Source: Pasteurella bettyae CCUG 2042 (lineage in GTDB: Bacteria; Pseudomonadota; Gammaproteobacteria; Enterobacterales; Pasteurellaceae). From it: a stretch of DNA of 64,000 nucleotides. Position 1 is the first letter of the stretch. Each line of letters opens with the position of its first letter. The notes under the pieces were generated by a model that ran no database searches, was not told where the DNA came from, and saw only the letters and a program-made list of their open reading frames with translations. Made by a program: the position numbers and the translations under genes. The stretch covers positions 62,001 through 126,000 of the forward strand of contig NZ_AJSX01000004.1 of NCBI RefSeq assembly GCF_000262245.1. Reading direction: 5' to 3'. Below are positions 11,448 through 20,086 of the stretch, in pieces.

Positions 11448-12326
11448 ATGCGTTGTCTTTCAATTGATATTGGCGGTACAAAAATTGCAGCTGCAATTGT
11501 AGAAAATGGGCAAGTTTCTTCACGCATACAACTTGCCACTCCCACTCAACATGTAGTAGATGCAATGCATGATACATTAGCTAATATAGTAAAACATTAT
11601 CAAAATCAATTTGACTATATTGCTGTTGCTTCAACAGGGATTATTAATCAAGGGGTGCTTACTGCACTTAATCCTAAAAATTTAGGTGATTTAGCTGAAT
11701 TTCCTTTAAAAGCCAGTTTAGCAAGACATACTAATAAACCCATTGGTTTACTTAATGACGTTCAAGCAGCCGCCTATGCGGAATATCAAAAGGAAGATCA
11801 AAAGGAAATCCAAAATTTTACATTCATTACTGTTTCAACTGGAGTTGGTGGCGGCATCATTTTAAATCGCCAATTACTAACCGAACCTCATGGTATTGCG
11901 GGTCATATTGGCCATAGTTTAGCTGATCCTAATGGACCAATATGTGGCTGTGGGCGCCAAGGATGTGTTGAAGCGGTCGCATCAGGTCGTGCTATTGAGG
12001 CAGTATCTAGCCAATGGGCAGAACCATGTCAACCCAAAGAAGTATTTGAACGTTTCAGAAATTTTGATGAAAAAGCTACCGCACTTGTTCATCGTTCTGC
12101 AAAAGCAATTGCAAATTTAGTTGCGGATTTAGTCATCAGTTTAGATATACAAAAAGTGGTTATTGGTGGAAGTGTGGGACTGGCAGAAGGCTATTTACCT
12201 TTAGTACAAACATATTTAAAACAAATGCCTCCTGTTTATCAATGTGAATTAACAAAAGCGCTTTATGGGCAAGATGCTGGATTAGTTGGAGCTGCTTACT
12301 GGGTTAATGATCAATTAAGGGGATAA
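11448..12326 (+). CDS. nanK: N-acetylmannosamine kinase
   Basis: A 292-residue ROK-family sugar kinase that phosphorylates ManNAc (the product of NanA) at C6. The ATP motif DIGGTKIAAA is at residues 5-14. The zinc-type signature is complete (HIGHS, then CGCGRQGCVEAVASGRAI, about residues 155-183). It begins 10 bases after nanE and ends 4 bases before siaR. It carries the only uptake signal core I found between 6.25 and 19.3 kb (12078-12086). Confidence 0.95.
   Translation: MRCLSIDIGGTKIAAAIVENGQVSSRIQLATPTQHVVDAMHDTLANIVKHYQNQFDYIAVASTGIINQGVLTALNPKNLGDLAEFPLKASLARHTNKPIGLLNDVQAAAYAEYQKEDQKEIQNFTFITVSTGVGGGIILNRQLLTEPHGIAGHIGHSLADPNGPICGCGRQGCVEAVASGRAIEAVSSQWAEPCQPKEVFERFRNFDEKATALVHRSAKAIANLVADLVISLDIQKVVIGGSVGLAEGYLPLVQTYLKQMPPVYQCELTKALYGQDAGLVGAAYWVNDQLRG
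12078..12086 (-). repeat. DNA uptake signal inside nanK
   Basis: ACCGCACTT, an exact core on the minus strand. Confidence 0.8.
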
Positions 12327-12330
12327 CTCA

Positions 12331-13203
12331 ATGTCGTTAATAAATACAACATCCATTATGAATACAATTGATACCTTACATCATTGTATGACTAAAACAG
12401 AGAAAAAAATTGCAGAAGAATTAATGGCTTCGCCAAATGATTTTGGACACTACTCTCTTTCTCAATTATCAGAACAGCTTGGTGTTGGTGAAGCAACCTT
12501 TATTCGTTTTTGTCGAACCCTAGGTTTTAAAGGATTTAGTGATTTTAAACTTCAATTATCCATTGAATTAGCAACAAAAGATGCAAAAGATAATACTGTT
12601 TTAGAGACAGATATTACCGCTAATGATGACTCATTAGATATTGCTAACAAATTACATGCAGTAATAAATACAGTGGTAAGTGAAACCATTAATTTATTGG
12701 ATATGAATCAATTAGAAAAAGTCGTAAAAGCCATTTGCAAAAGCCATCGTCTATTTTTATTTGGTGTGGGTTCCTCTGGCGTGACTGCTGAAGATGCCAA
12801 AAATAAATTTATGCGTATTGGATTACAAGTAGATGCCACATCAAATAATCATTTTATGTATATGCAATCAGCATTAATGAAACCCAATGATGTGGTCATT
12901 GGTTTGAGCCATTCTGGTTACTCAAAAGAAATTGTTCAAGCTTTAAAAATTGCTAGAAAAAATGGAGCAACAACAGTAGCGATTACTCATAATTTACGTT
13001 CTCCATTAACCCAAGAAGCGGACTTTGTTTTGGTTAACGGCAATCGCCAAGGAAAATTACAAGGTGATTCTATTGGTACAAAAATAGCTCAATTATTTGT
13101 ACTTGATCTTATTTATACATTAATTGTTCAAGCTGAAGTTGATAAAGCAATCAATAATAAGCAAAAAACAGTTGATGTCATTCTTAAACAACGAATTAAA
13201 TAA
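12331..13203 (+). CDS. siaR: Sialic acid regulator SiaR (RpiR family)
   Basis: A 290-residue transcription factor. The N-terminal RpiR helix-turn-helix is at about residues 10-80 (LSQLSEQLGVGEATFIRFCRTLG). A SIS sugar-phosphate domain follows at about 115-260 (FLFGVGSSGVTAEDA, VIGLSHSGYSKEIVQAL). In H. influenzae SiaR controls both nan and sia operons with CRP and senses an amino-sugar phosphate intermediate. The strong AGGGGATA ribosome site favours ATG 12331 over the in-frame ATG at residue 10. It lies inside the operon it controls, so autoregulation is expected. Confidence 0.94.
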   Translation: MSLINTTSIMNTIDTLHHCMTKTEKKIAEELMASPNDFGHYSLSQLSEQLGVGEATFIRFCRTLGFKGFSDFKLQLSIELATKDAKDNTVLETDITANDDSLDIANKLHAVINTVVSETINLLDMNQLEKVVKAICKSHRLFLFGVGSSGVTAEDAKNKFMRIGLQVDATSNNHFMYMQSALMKPNDVVIGLSHSGYSKEIVQALKIARKNGATTVAITHNLRSPLTQEADFVLVNGNRQGKLQGDSIGTKIAQLFVLDLIYTLIVQAEVDKAINNKQKTVDVILKQRIK

Positions 13204-13223
13204 CCTAACTTTCAGGAGAAAAT

Positions 13224-14102
13224 ATGAAAAATTTAAAGGGTATTTTTAGTGCATTACTCGTTTCTTTCAATGAAGATGGCTCAATTAACGAACAAGGATT
13301 ACGTGAAATTGTACGTTATAATATTGATAAAATGAAAGTTGACGGTCTTTATGTTGGTGGCTCCACAGGTGAAAACTTTATGCTCTCAACTGAAGAGAAA
13401 AAAGAAATCTTCCGTATTGCTAAAGAGGAAGCGAAAGATCAAATTGCTCTAATTGCACAAGTGGGTAGTGTAAATTTGAAAGAAGCTGTAGAACTAGGTA
13501 AATATGCAACAAGTTTAGGTTATGACTGTTTATCTGCGGTAACTCCATTCTACTACAAATTTAGCTTTGCTGAGATTAAACATTACTATGATACCATCAT
13601 CGCTGAAACTGGAAGTAATATGATTGTTTATTCAATTCCATTCTTAACTGGTGTCAATATTGGTGTTGAACAATTTGGTGAACTTTATAAAAACCCAAAA
13701 ATCATTGGGGTTAAATTTACCGCAGGTGACTTTTATTTGTTAGAACGTGTGAAAAAAGCTTACCCAGATCACCTAATTTGGGCAGGTTTCGATGAAATGA
13801 TGTTACCTGCAACCTCATTAGGCGTTGATGGAGCAATTGGTTCAACATTTAACGTAAACGGTATTCGTGCTCGTCAAATTTTTGAATTAACAAAAGCAGG
13901 TAAACTTGACGAAGCTCTTAAAATTCAACATGTTACAAATGATTTAATTGAAGGTATTTTATCTAATGGCTTATATCTAACAATTAAAGAATTATTAAAA
14001 CTTGATGGTGTAGATGCTGGTTTCTGCCGTGAACCAATGACAACAGTGTTAACTGCTGAAAAAATTGCATTCGCAAAACAATTAAAACAGAAATATCTTT
14101 AA
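13224..14102 (+). CDS. nanA: N-acetylneuraminate lyase
   Basis: A 292-residue class I aldolase that cleaves N-acetylneuraminate to ManNAc and pyruvate. The Schiff-base lysine is in [18 protein letters not shown] (near residue 164). The conserved tyrosine is in [13 protein letters not shown], and the GGSTGENF pyruvate-binding motif is near residue 47. Length and motifs match H. influenzae and E. coli NanA. AGGAG precedes the ATG. A hairpin (14147-14165) lies between this gene and nagB. Confidence 0.97.
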   Translation: MKNLKGIFSALLVSFNEDGSINEQGLREIVRYNIDKMKVDGLYVGGSTGENFMLSTEEKKEIFRIAKEEAKDQIALIAQVGSVNLKEAVELGKYATSLGYDCLSAVTPFYYKFSFAEIKHYYDTIIAETGSNMIVYSIPFLTGVNIGVEQFGELYKNPKIIGVKFTAGDFYLLERVKKAYPDHLIWAGFDEMMLPATSLGVDGAIGSTFNVNGIRARQIFELTKAGKLDEALKIQHVTNDLIEGILSNGLYLTIKELLKLDGVDAGFCREPMTTVLTAEKIAFAKQLKQKYL

Positions 14103-14146
14103 TAATAAAAAACAGGTTTGTTCCTGCAATCTTGTTCAATTATAGG

Positions 14147-14165
14147 GGCAGACCATCGGTCTGCC
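14147..14165 (+). other. Intercistronic hairpin between nanA and nagB
   Basis: Perfect 8-bp stem GGCAGACC / GGTCTGCC with a 3-base loop. No T-run follows, so it is not a strong terminator; it may partly separate nan from nag expression. Related to the hairpins at 4294-4315 and 34402-34422. Confidence 0.55.
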
Positions 14166-14199
14166 TCATTAATTGAAAAACACTTATAAAGGAAATTCT

Positions 14200-15003
14200 A
14201 TGCGTCTTATTCCATTAGCTACAGAAGCTCAAGCTAGTCAGTGGGTTGCTCATTATATTGCAAATAAAATTAATCAATTCCAACCAACTGCTACCCGCCC
14301 ATTCGTGTTAGGGTTACCTACTGGTGGCACACCATTAAAAACCTATAAAAAATTAATAGAATTATATCAGGCAGGGCAAGTAAGTTTTAAACATGTTGTT
14401 ACATTCAATATGGATGAATATGTTGACTTGCCGAAAGATCACCCTGAAAGTTATCATTCTTTTATGTTTAATAATTTCTTCAATCATATTGATATTCCTG
14501 TTGAAAATGTCAATATTCTTGATGGAAATACCGCAGATCACCAAGCAGAATGCCAACGATACGAAGATAAAATTCGTGCTTATGGTCAAATTAATTTATT
14601 CTTAGGAGGCGTAGGAATTGATGGTCACATTGCATTTAATGAGCCAGCATCTTCTCTAAGCTCTCGCACTAGAATCAAAACATTAACTGAAGAAACTCGA
14701 ATTGTGAACTCTCGTTTTTTTGGTCATGATATGGCACAAGTACCTAAATATGCTTTAACCATTGGCGTTGGAACATTATTAGATGCTGAAGAAATTATTA
14801 TTCTTGCTACAGGCCATAATAAAGCCCTGGCAATTCAAGCTGGAGTTGAGGGTAGCGTTAATCATTTATGGACAATATCAGCATTGCAAATGCATCGACA
14901 AGCAATTATTGTATGTGATGAGCCTGCAACTCAAGAGTTAAAAGTAAAAACAGTGAAATATTTCTCTGAATTAGAACGTGAAGCAATTAAAAGTATTAAA
15001 TAG
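14200..15003 (+). CDS. nagB: Glucosamine-6-phosphate deaminase
   Basis: A 267-residue enzyme that converts glucosamine-6-phosphate to fructose-6-phosphate and ammonia. Seen are the LPTGGTP motif (near residue 38), the catalytic aspartate in FNMDEYV, and the active-site block [24 protein letters not shown] use ATG 14200: AAAGGA lies ahead of it and the protein then has the usual family length; the frame is open to a TTG at 14173. It is separated from nanA by 97 bases and a hairpin and followed 9 bases later by nagA. Confidence 0.96.
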   Translation: MRLIPLATEAQASQWVAHYIANKINQFQPTATRPFVLGLPTGGTPLKTYKKLIELYQAGQVSFKHVVTFNMDEYVDLPKDHPESYHSFMFNNFFNHIDIPVENVNILDGNTADHQAECQRYEDKIRAYGQINLFLGGVGIDGHIAFNEPASSLSSRTRIKTLTEETRIVNSRFFGHDMAQVPKYALTIGVGTLLDAEEIIILATGHNKALAIQAGVEGSVNHLWTISALQMHRQAIIVCDEPATQELKVKTVKYFSELEREAIKSIK

Positions 15004-15012
15004 GACATCATT

Positions 15013-16158
15013 ATGCAATATGCATTAACTAATAGTGTTATCTACACTAATGACTGTGTTTTATATGATCATGCTGTCATTGTTGAAAATGATTTAATCA
15101 AAGCTGTAGTTCGCCAAAATGAACTGCCTGCTAAAATAGAAAAAATTGATTTAAAAGGACATAACCTTACTGCTGGTTTTATCGATCTACAACTTAATGG
15201 TTGTGGTGGCGTGATGTTTAATGATCAAACTACAGTAGAAACGCTTGAGATCATGCAACAAACTAACTTGAAATCAGGAACTACAAGTTATTTACCAACA
15301 TTCATTACCTCATCTGATGAAAATATGAAATTGGCGATTAATATCATGCGTGAATATCTTGGTAAACATAAAAACCAGGCACTAGGTTTACACTTAGAAG
15401 GTCCATATATTAGTGTAGAGAAAAAAGGAACTCACCAACCTCAGTATATTCGTGTCATTAGTCCTGAAATGAAAGATTTTTTATGTAAAAATGCGGATGT
15501 TATCACTAAGCTTACATTAGCCCCTGAAAATCCAACTGCAGAATATATTCCTGAACTAGCTAAAGCTGGAATGATAATTTCTATTGGTCATTCTAATGCT
15601 ACTTACGAGCAAGCTAAGCAAGCTATTAAAAACGGTGCAAGTTTTGCGACTCATTTACATAATGCAATGTCTCCTGTTAGTTCGGGCCGTAATATGGGAG
15701 TTGTTGGAGCCGTATTAGATTCTGATATTTATACTGGAATCATCGTTGATGGGCTCCACGTTGATTTTGGTAATGTTCGTATTGCTAAAGCAGCTAAAAA
15801 TGACAAATTATGTATCGTCACCGATGCGATTGCGCCAGCAGGTTCTGACATTACAGAATTTACTTTTGTAGGTAAACCTATTTATGTTCGTGATGGTAAA
15901 TGTGTAGATGAAAATGGCACATTAAGTGGTTCATCTATCACAATGATTGAATCTGTAAAAAATGCCGTCACTGAAATTGGTATTCCATTAGATGAAGCAT
16001 TAAGAATGTGTAATTTATATCCCGCGCGAGCAATTAATGTAGCAGATAAATTAGGATCAATTGAAGCTAATAAGATAGCTAATTTAACTGTATTTACTAA
16101 CCAATTTAAAGTGACTGATACATTCGTAAATGGGATTAGAACAAATTATTTATCATAA
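15013..16158 (+). CDS. nagA: N-acetylglucosamine-6-phosphate deacetylase
   Basis: A 381-residue amidohydrolase that removes acetate from GlcNAc-6-phosphate, joining sialic acid breakdown to the amino-sugar pool. Motifs include [17 protein letters not shown], the metal-binding glutamate of [30 protein letters not shown], and the catalytic aspartate in [11 protein letters not shown]. Last gene of the nan-nag operon, ended by the hairpin at 16182-16207. Confidence 0.96.
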   Translation: MQYALTNSVIYTNDCVLYDHAVIVENDLIKAVVRQNELPAKIEKIDLKGHNLTAGFIDLQLNGCGGVMFNDQTTVETLEIMQQTNLKSGTTSYLPTFITSSDENMKLAINIMREYLGKHKNQALGLHLEGPYISVEKKGTHQPQYIRVISPEMKDFLCKNADVITKLTLAPENPTAEYIPELAKAGMIISIGHSNATYEQAKQAIKNGASFATHLHNAMSPVSSGRNMGVVGAVLDSDIYTGIIVDGLHVDFGNVRIAKAAKNDKLCIVTDAIAPAGSDITEFTFVGKPIYVRDGKCVDENGTLSGSSITMIESVKNAVTEIGIPLDEALRMCNLYPARAINVADKLGSIEANKIANLTVFTNQFKVTDTFVNGIRTNYLS

Positions 16159-16181
16159 TGTAATCAATCCTTTTTAAACTT

Positions 16182-16207
16182 AAATAGGTATGTTTTTGAT
16201 TAATCAT
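16182..16207 (+). terminator. Terminator of the nan-nag operon
   Basis: Inverted repeat AATAGGTATG / CATACCTATT followed by TATTTATA, about 25 bases after the nagA stop. Confidence 0.75.
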
Positions 16208-16374
16208 ACCTATTTATTTATACTCTTCTAAAAAGCCTACTAAAACAAGATCAAGATCACACTCCAATGATAGTGCTAGCCCACTAATTTTATTTAGAAA
16301 TTTTATTATTCCTCCAATAAACACATATTTTTCAAAAAACTTTTTTCTAAATTAAAAACAATTCCTATTTAAAT

Positions 16375-16390
16375 AGTGATTTAGTTCACA
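16375..16390. promoter_or_regulatory. CRP-like site upstream of the porin gene
   Basis: AGTGA-TTTAGT-TCACA matches TGTGA-N6-TCACA at 9 of 10 positions. It is about 225 bases upstream of the candidate -35 box, so its target is uncertain. Confidence 0.4.
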
Positions 16391-16595
16391 TTTTGGAGAA
16401 ATATTTCATTTTTTTAAAAATTATGCACAAATTAATTCAAAAATCAAAAAACTAAAAAAAACATATATTTTTCATAAAGATAAATATAGAAAACTCCAAA
16501 AAAACAGAATAATGAAGCGTCACCTTATAACAACATCATACTTACAACATATATCTAATTGATTTTATTATATTATCCATTTTATTTTCGATAGT

Positions 16596-16624
16596 TTGAC
16601 ACCATTTTGGGATTTCATTAAATT
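16596..16624 (+). promoter_or_regulatory. Sigma-70 promoter of the porin gene
   Basis: Perfect -35 TTGACA (16596-16601), 17-base spacer, -10 TAAATT (16619-16624, 4/6). The start of transcription would be near 16631. Confidence 0.55.
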
Positions 16625-16727
16625 TTATAACAAGGATGAGTTATCCCATTCCTTAACGCTTATATATATGAACAAATCATATGTAAATATTATCGAGTGA
16701 TTAAAACTAAAAACTTAAGGTATCATT

Positions 16728-17862
16728 ATGAAAAAGACTATCATCGCTCTAGCAATCGCTAGCTTTAACAGCAACAGCAGCAAATGCAACTATTGTCTAT
16801 GGTGAGAAAGGTAAAGTAGGTACAGTAATTGATGTTAATGGTCGTATTACATTAGAACTTCAAAATACTAAAAATAACCGCACCGACTTACGTGACCCAA
16901 GTACTCGTCTTCGTGTTGATGCAATTCACCAATTTACTGAAAAATATGGTGTATTAGCGGCTTTAGAATTACGTTTCTCGAAAACAGATACATTAGATAG
17001 CCTTCATGTTAAACGTGCCTACGGCGGTATCTTCCATAAAGACATCGGTGAATTAACATTTGGTCGTCAATTAACTCATGGTGATAATTTAGACTATGCA
17101 AACTTTGACTATGAAGTAGGTTCAATCATCAAAGTTCCAGATCAAATGACAAAAGGTATTAAATTTACATCTGCAACATTTAATGGATTCAAAATTGGTG
17201 CTGACTACTATTTCGGCAATAAATCAAAAACAGCAAGTTCAACTACTTTAACTTATCCAACTTGTACTGCTTTACCTTGTAACACAGCACCAATTGCAAC
17301 TACCACTACAGGACAAGGTGCAAGCACTGGTACTGGCTTTGATATTGTAGGTTACTATGATCACAAATTTGGTGATGTATCAGTTGGTGTGCGCGGTGGT
17401 TTCGGTCAAACTAAAGCTTCAACAACCGTATTTGAAGCAGATCAATTTAATGTGAAATCACATGGTGCAGGTATATTATTAGGCTATGCTGATACAACAT
17501 TTGGTTTTGACTATGCACATGTTGAAACATCAAAACGTGGGTTAGCAGCAGCTAAAGCTGGTGGTTGGGGTAAATTCTATGCTACTAATGTTATTAATGA
17601 TGATGTAACTCAGTACCGTACAGCATTAAAATATAAACTAACTCCAGAAGATACTATCCAAGCGACCTACATTTGGGGTAATGGTAAAACTCAAGGAGAT
17701 GCTGACAACGATAAATTCCGTGGTTGGGTATTAAGTGCGGGTCATGAATTCAATAAAAACTTCTTAGTCTACCTTGAAGGCGGTTCATTCAAAGTTAAAG
17801 AAGCAGGTCAAAAAATTGATGATGATAAGAAAATCGCTCTTGGTACTCGTATCTTCTTCTAA
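16728..17862 (+). pseudogene. Outer-membrane porin (general porin/OmpP2-OmpH type), frameshifted in the signal peptide
   Basis: The ATG at 16728, with AAGG ahead, starts a signal peptide MKKTIIALAIAS. One extra T in the TTT at about 16762-16765 then shifts the frame, and translation stops at the TGA near 16805. In the +1 frame the sequence is open from the break to 17862: LTATAANA-TIVYGEKGK, then about 350 residues of porin sequence ending TRIFF with the C-terminal Phe that BamA recognises. Strand-like alternation, GRQLTHGDNLDY and FDIVGYYDHKFGDVSVGVRGGFG are typical of trimeric porins. Restoring one base gives an intact protein of about 378 residues. It lies right after nagA, so a role in sialic acid entry is possible but not shown. 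A sequencing error cannot be excluded. Confidence 0.8.
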
Positions 17863-17900
17863 AAGATAATTAATAAAAAACATCATAGCTAATGTCTTTT

Positions 17901-17931
17901 GCCCAATAGAAATATTGGGCTTTTTATTTTT
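17901..17931 (+). terminator. Terminator of the porin gene
   Basis: GCCCAATA-GAAA-TATTGGGC followed by TTTTTATTTTT; a classical rho-independent terminator. Confidence 0.9.
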
Positions 17932-18034
17932 ATATTTATTTATGTCAATATGATGATTGATTCAAAAAAATAACTAAAAATTACTGTCTAAAATCTGATA
18001 AAATAAGTCAGCTCATAATGGAGAGGGAAAAACA

Positions 18035-18745
18035 ATAGAAAATCTGCAACGAGGCTTTGTATTACATCGCAAACCCTATAGTGAAACGAGTTTATTAGTA
18101 GATCTGTTTACTGAACAAACAGGTCGTTTAACTGTGCTAGCAAAAGGTGCTAGAGCAAAACGTTCTTCTTTAAAATCAGTCTTACAGCCATTTACACCAT
18201 TATTACTTCGTTGGTCTGGTAAAGGTAGCTTAAAAACATTAACAAAAGTGGAACCCGCAGCATTAGCATTACCATTACAACAAACAGCATTATTTAGTGG
18301 GTTTTATATCAATGAATTAATCTCAAGGGTAATTGAACATGAGACATCCTATCCTCAACTTTTTCAGGATTATTTGCATTGTTTAACCTCCCTTGCATTA
18401 TCTCAAGATTATGTCGAGCCTGCTTTACGTGAATTTGAGTTTAAACTTTTACAAACTTTAGGATATGGAGTGGACTTTCTTCATTGTGCTGGTTCTGGTG
18501 AACCCGTAGATCCCAATATGACCTATCGTTATCGCGAAGAAAAAGGTTTCATTGCTTCACTTATTAAAGATAATCTCACTTTTTATGGTCGTGAATTACT
18601 GGCTTTTGAACAACAACAATTTAATGATACCGCTGTTTTACAAGCAGCTAAACGTTTTACACGTATAGTGCTAAAACCTTATTTAGGCAATAAGCCATTG
18701 AAAAGCAGAGAATTATTCACACAACATATTTTATATTTAAAATAA
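18035..18745 (+). CDS. recO: DNA repair protein RecO with an ATA start codon
   Basis: RecO loads RecA onto SSB-coated single-stranded DNA with RecR (RecFOR pathway). Coding similarity starts at [19 protein letters not shown] and continues through [20 protein letters not shown] (OB fold) to the C-terminal helical domain, giving 236 residues. No ATG, GTG or TTG lies in frame before the GTG at 18134, which would delete about 33 residues of the OB fold. The in-frame codon at the expected position is ATA (18035). GAGAGG sits 8 bases ahead of it. The nearby ATG at 18018 is in another frame and stops after six codons. recO is followed 8 bases later by rlmD. Confidence 0.85.
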   Translation: MENLQRGFVLHRKPYSETSLLVDLFTEQTGRLTVLAKGARAKRSSLKSVLQPFTPLLLRWSGKGSLKTLTKVEPAALALPLQQTALFSGFYINELISRVIEHETSYPQLFQDYLHCLTSLALSQDYVEPALREFEFKLLQTLGYGVDFLHCAGSGEPVDPNMTYRYREEKGFIASLIKDNLTFYGRELLAFEQQQFNDTAVLQAAKRFTRIVLKPYLGNKPLKSRELFTQHILYLK

Positions 18746-18752
18746 TAACATT

Positions 18753-20069
18753 ATGGTTTTACTTTATACTCCGAAAACACAACTGCAAACATCAACTCAA
18801 TCAAAAATTGTGGATATATTAGATTTAGATTACCAAGGCTTAGGCGTAGCAAAAATACAAGGGAAAACCTGGTTTATTGAAAATGCGCTGCCAGGAGAAA
18901 AGGTTAAATTTAAAATTACTCAAGAAAAACGGCAATTTGGTTTAGGTGTTACTCAACATATTCTAAAAGAAAGTTCAGACCGTCAGAAACCAACCTGTAG
19001 CTATTATCACATCTGTGGAGGCTGCCAAAGTCAGCATATTCCCATTCAACTACAACGGCAAAGTAAACAAGATGCTTTATTTAAACGTCTTAGCAAACTT
19101 CAATCAGAAAAAATTGAATTTCAACCTATGATAATAGGTAAATCAGTGGGTTATCGTCGTCGTGTACGATTAAGTATGTTATTCAATAGCAAATCAAAAC
19201 AGATAGAAATTGGATTACGTCAAAAAGCCTCAGATAAAATTGTCGCTATTCAGCAATGTGATGTGCTTGAACCTATACTCAATAATTTATTGCCAAAACT
19301 TACCGCACTTTTTTCACAATTCTCTCAGCCTCAACAATTAGGGCATATAGAATTAGTTGCTGCAGATAATGGTGTAGCAATGTTATTGCGTTATCGTGAA
19401 AATTTAAGAAAATCTGACCGCACTTTGTTGCTTAATTTTGCACATCAAGAAAATCTAATGTTATTCTTACAGGATGATAAATGCATTGAAAATATTTCGA
19501 ATCAATTTCCCTATTATGAATTAGAAAATAATTTAAAATTACAATTTGATATTCGTGATTTTATTCAAGTAAATACCTATTTGAATCAACAAATGATAAA
19601 AACAGCTGTTGATTGGTTAGACCTAAATGAACAAGATCATGTTTTAGATCTGTTTTGTGGCATGGGGAATTTTACATTGTCCATTAGCCAACGAGTGAAT
19701 AACGTGGTTGGTATTGAAGGTGTCTCAGCTATGGTAGAGAAAGCAAAAGCAAATGCTGAACGAAATGATTGTAAAAATGTCAAATTTTATCGGGCGAATT
19801 TAGATCAATCATTTGCAGAACAAACTTGGGCAAATGAGACTTTTAATAAAGTGTTATTAGATCCTCCTCGAAGTGGAGCTGCTTTTGCATTAACTGCATT
19901 ATGTCAACTACAGGCAGATAAAATACTTTATGTTTCTTGCAATCCTGCCACCTTAGTACGAGATGCAGAAATACTTATTAAGTCTAACTATAAAATCAAT
20001 AAAGTAGCAATGATTGATATGTTCCCTCATACAGGACATTTAGAAAGCATTACGCTTTTTGAAAAATAG
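18753..20069 (+). CDS. rlmD: 23S rRNA (uracil1939-C5)-methyltransferase
   Basis: A 438-residue SAM enzyme that makes m5U1939 in 23S rRNA. An N-terminal TRAM domain spans about residues 15-75 (IVDILDLDYQGLGVAK). The iron-sulfur cysteines are in CSYYHICGGCQ plus the later QQCDV cysteine. The SAM site is VLDLFCGMGNFTLSIS, and the catalytic motifs are LLDPPRSGA and YVSCNPATLVRD. It sits between recO and relA; rlmD-relA is a conserved pair. It contains two uptake signal cores. Confidence 0.95.
   Translation: MVLLYTPKTQLQTSTQSKIVDILDLDYQGLGVAKIQGKTWFIENALPGEKVKFKITQEKRQFGLGVTQHILKESSDRQKPTCSYYHICGGCQSQHIPIQLQRQSKQDALFKRLSKLQSEKIEFQPMIIGKSVGYRRRVRLSMLFNSKSKQIEIGLRQKASDKIVAIQQCDVLEPILNNLLPKLTALFSQFSQPQQLGHIELVAADNGVAMLLRYRENLRKSDRTLLLNFAHQENLMLFLQDDKCIENISNQFPYYELENNLKLQFDIRDFIQVNTYLNQQMIKTAVDWLDLNEQDHVLDLFCGMGNFTLSISQRVNNVVGIEGVSAMVEKAKANAERNDCKNVKFYRANLDQSFAEQTWANETFNKVLLDPPRSGAAFALTALCQLQADKILYVSCNPATLVRDAEILIKSNYKINKVAMIDMFPHTGHLESITLFEK
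19302..19310 (-). repeat. DNA uptake signal in rlmD
   Basis: Exact ACCGCACTT followed by a T-run. Confidence 0.85.
19417..19425 (-). repeat. DNA uptake signal in rlmD
   Basis: Exact ACCGCACTT, about 115 bases from the previous copy and in the same orientation. Confidence 0.85.
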
Positions 20070-20086
20070 CGAAGCAAGGAAGAACT

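Larger units (their letters stand above)
16159..16727. other. Gene-free AT-rich region between nagA and the porin gene
   Basis: 569 bp with no credible reading frame. It contains the nagA terminator (16182-16207), a CRP-like site (16375-16390), a sigma-70 promoter (16596-16624) and a leader of about 97 bases ahead of the porin ATG. The part between about 16400 and 16560 is very A-rich and I see no further structure in it. Confidence 0.7.

Noticed and set aside
17146-17862. A short independent outer-membrane gene starting at ATG 17146
   Set aside because: The same frame is open back to the frameshift near 16765 with porin and signal peptide sequence; it is the 3' part of one broken gene.
18134-18745. 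recO starting at GTG 18134
   Set aside because: Clear RecO sequence continues about 33 residues upstream in frame; the shorter form would lack the start of the OB fold and has no ribosome site.
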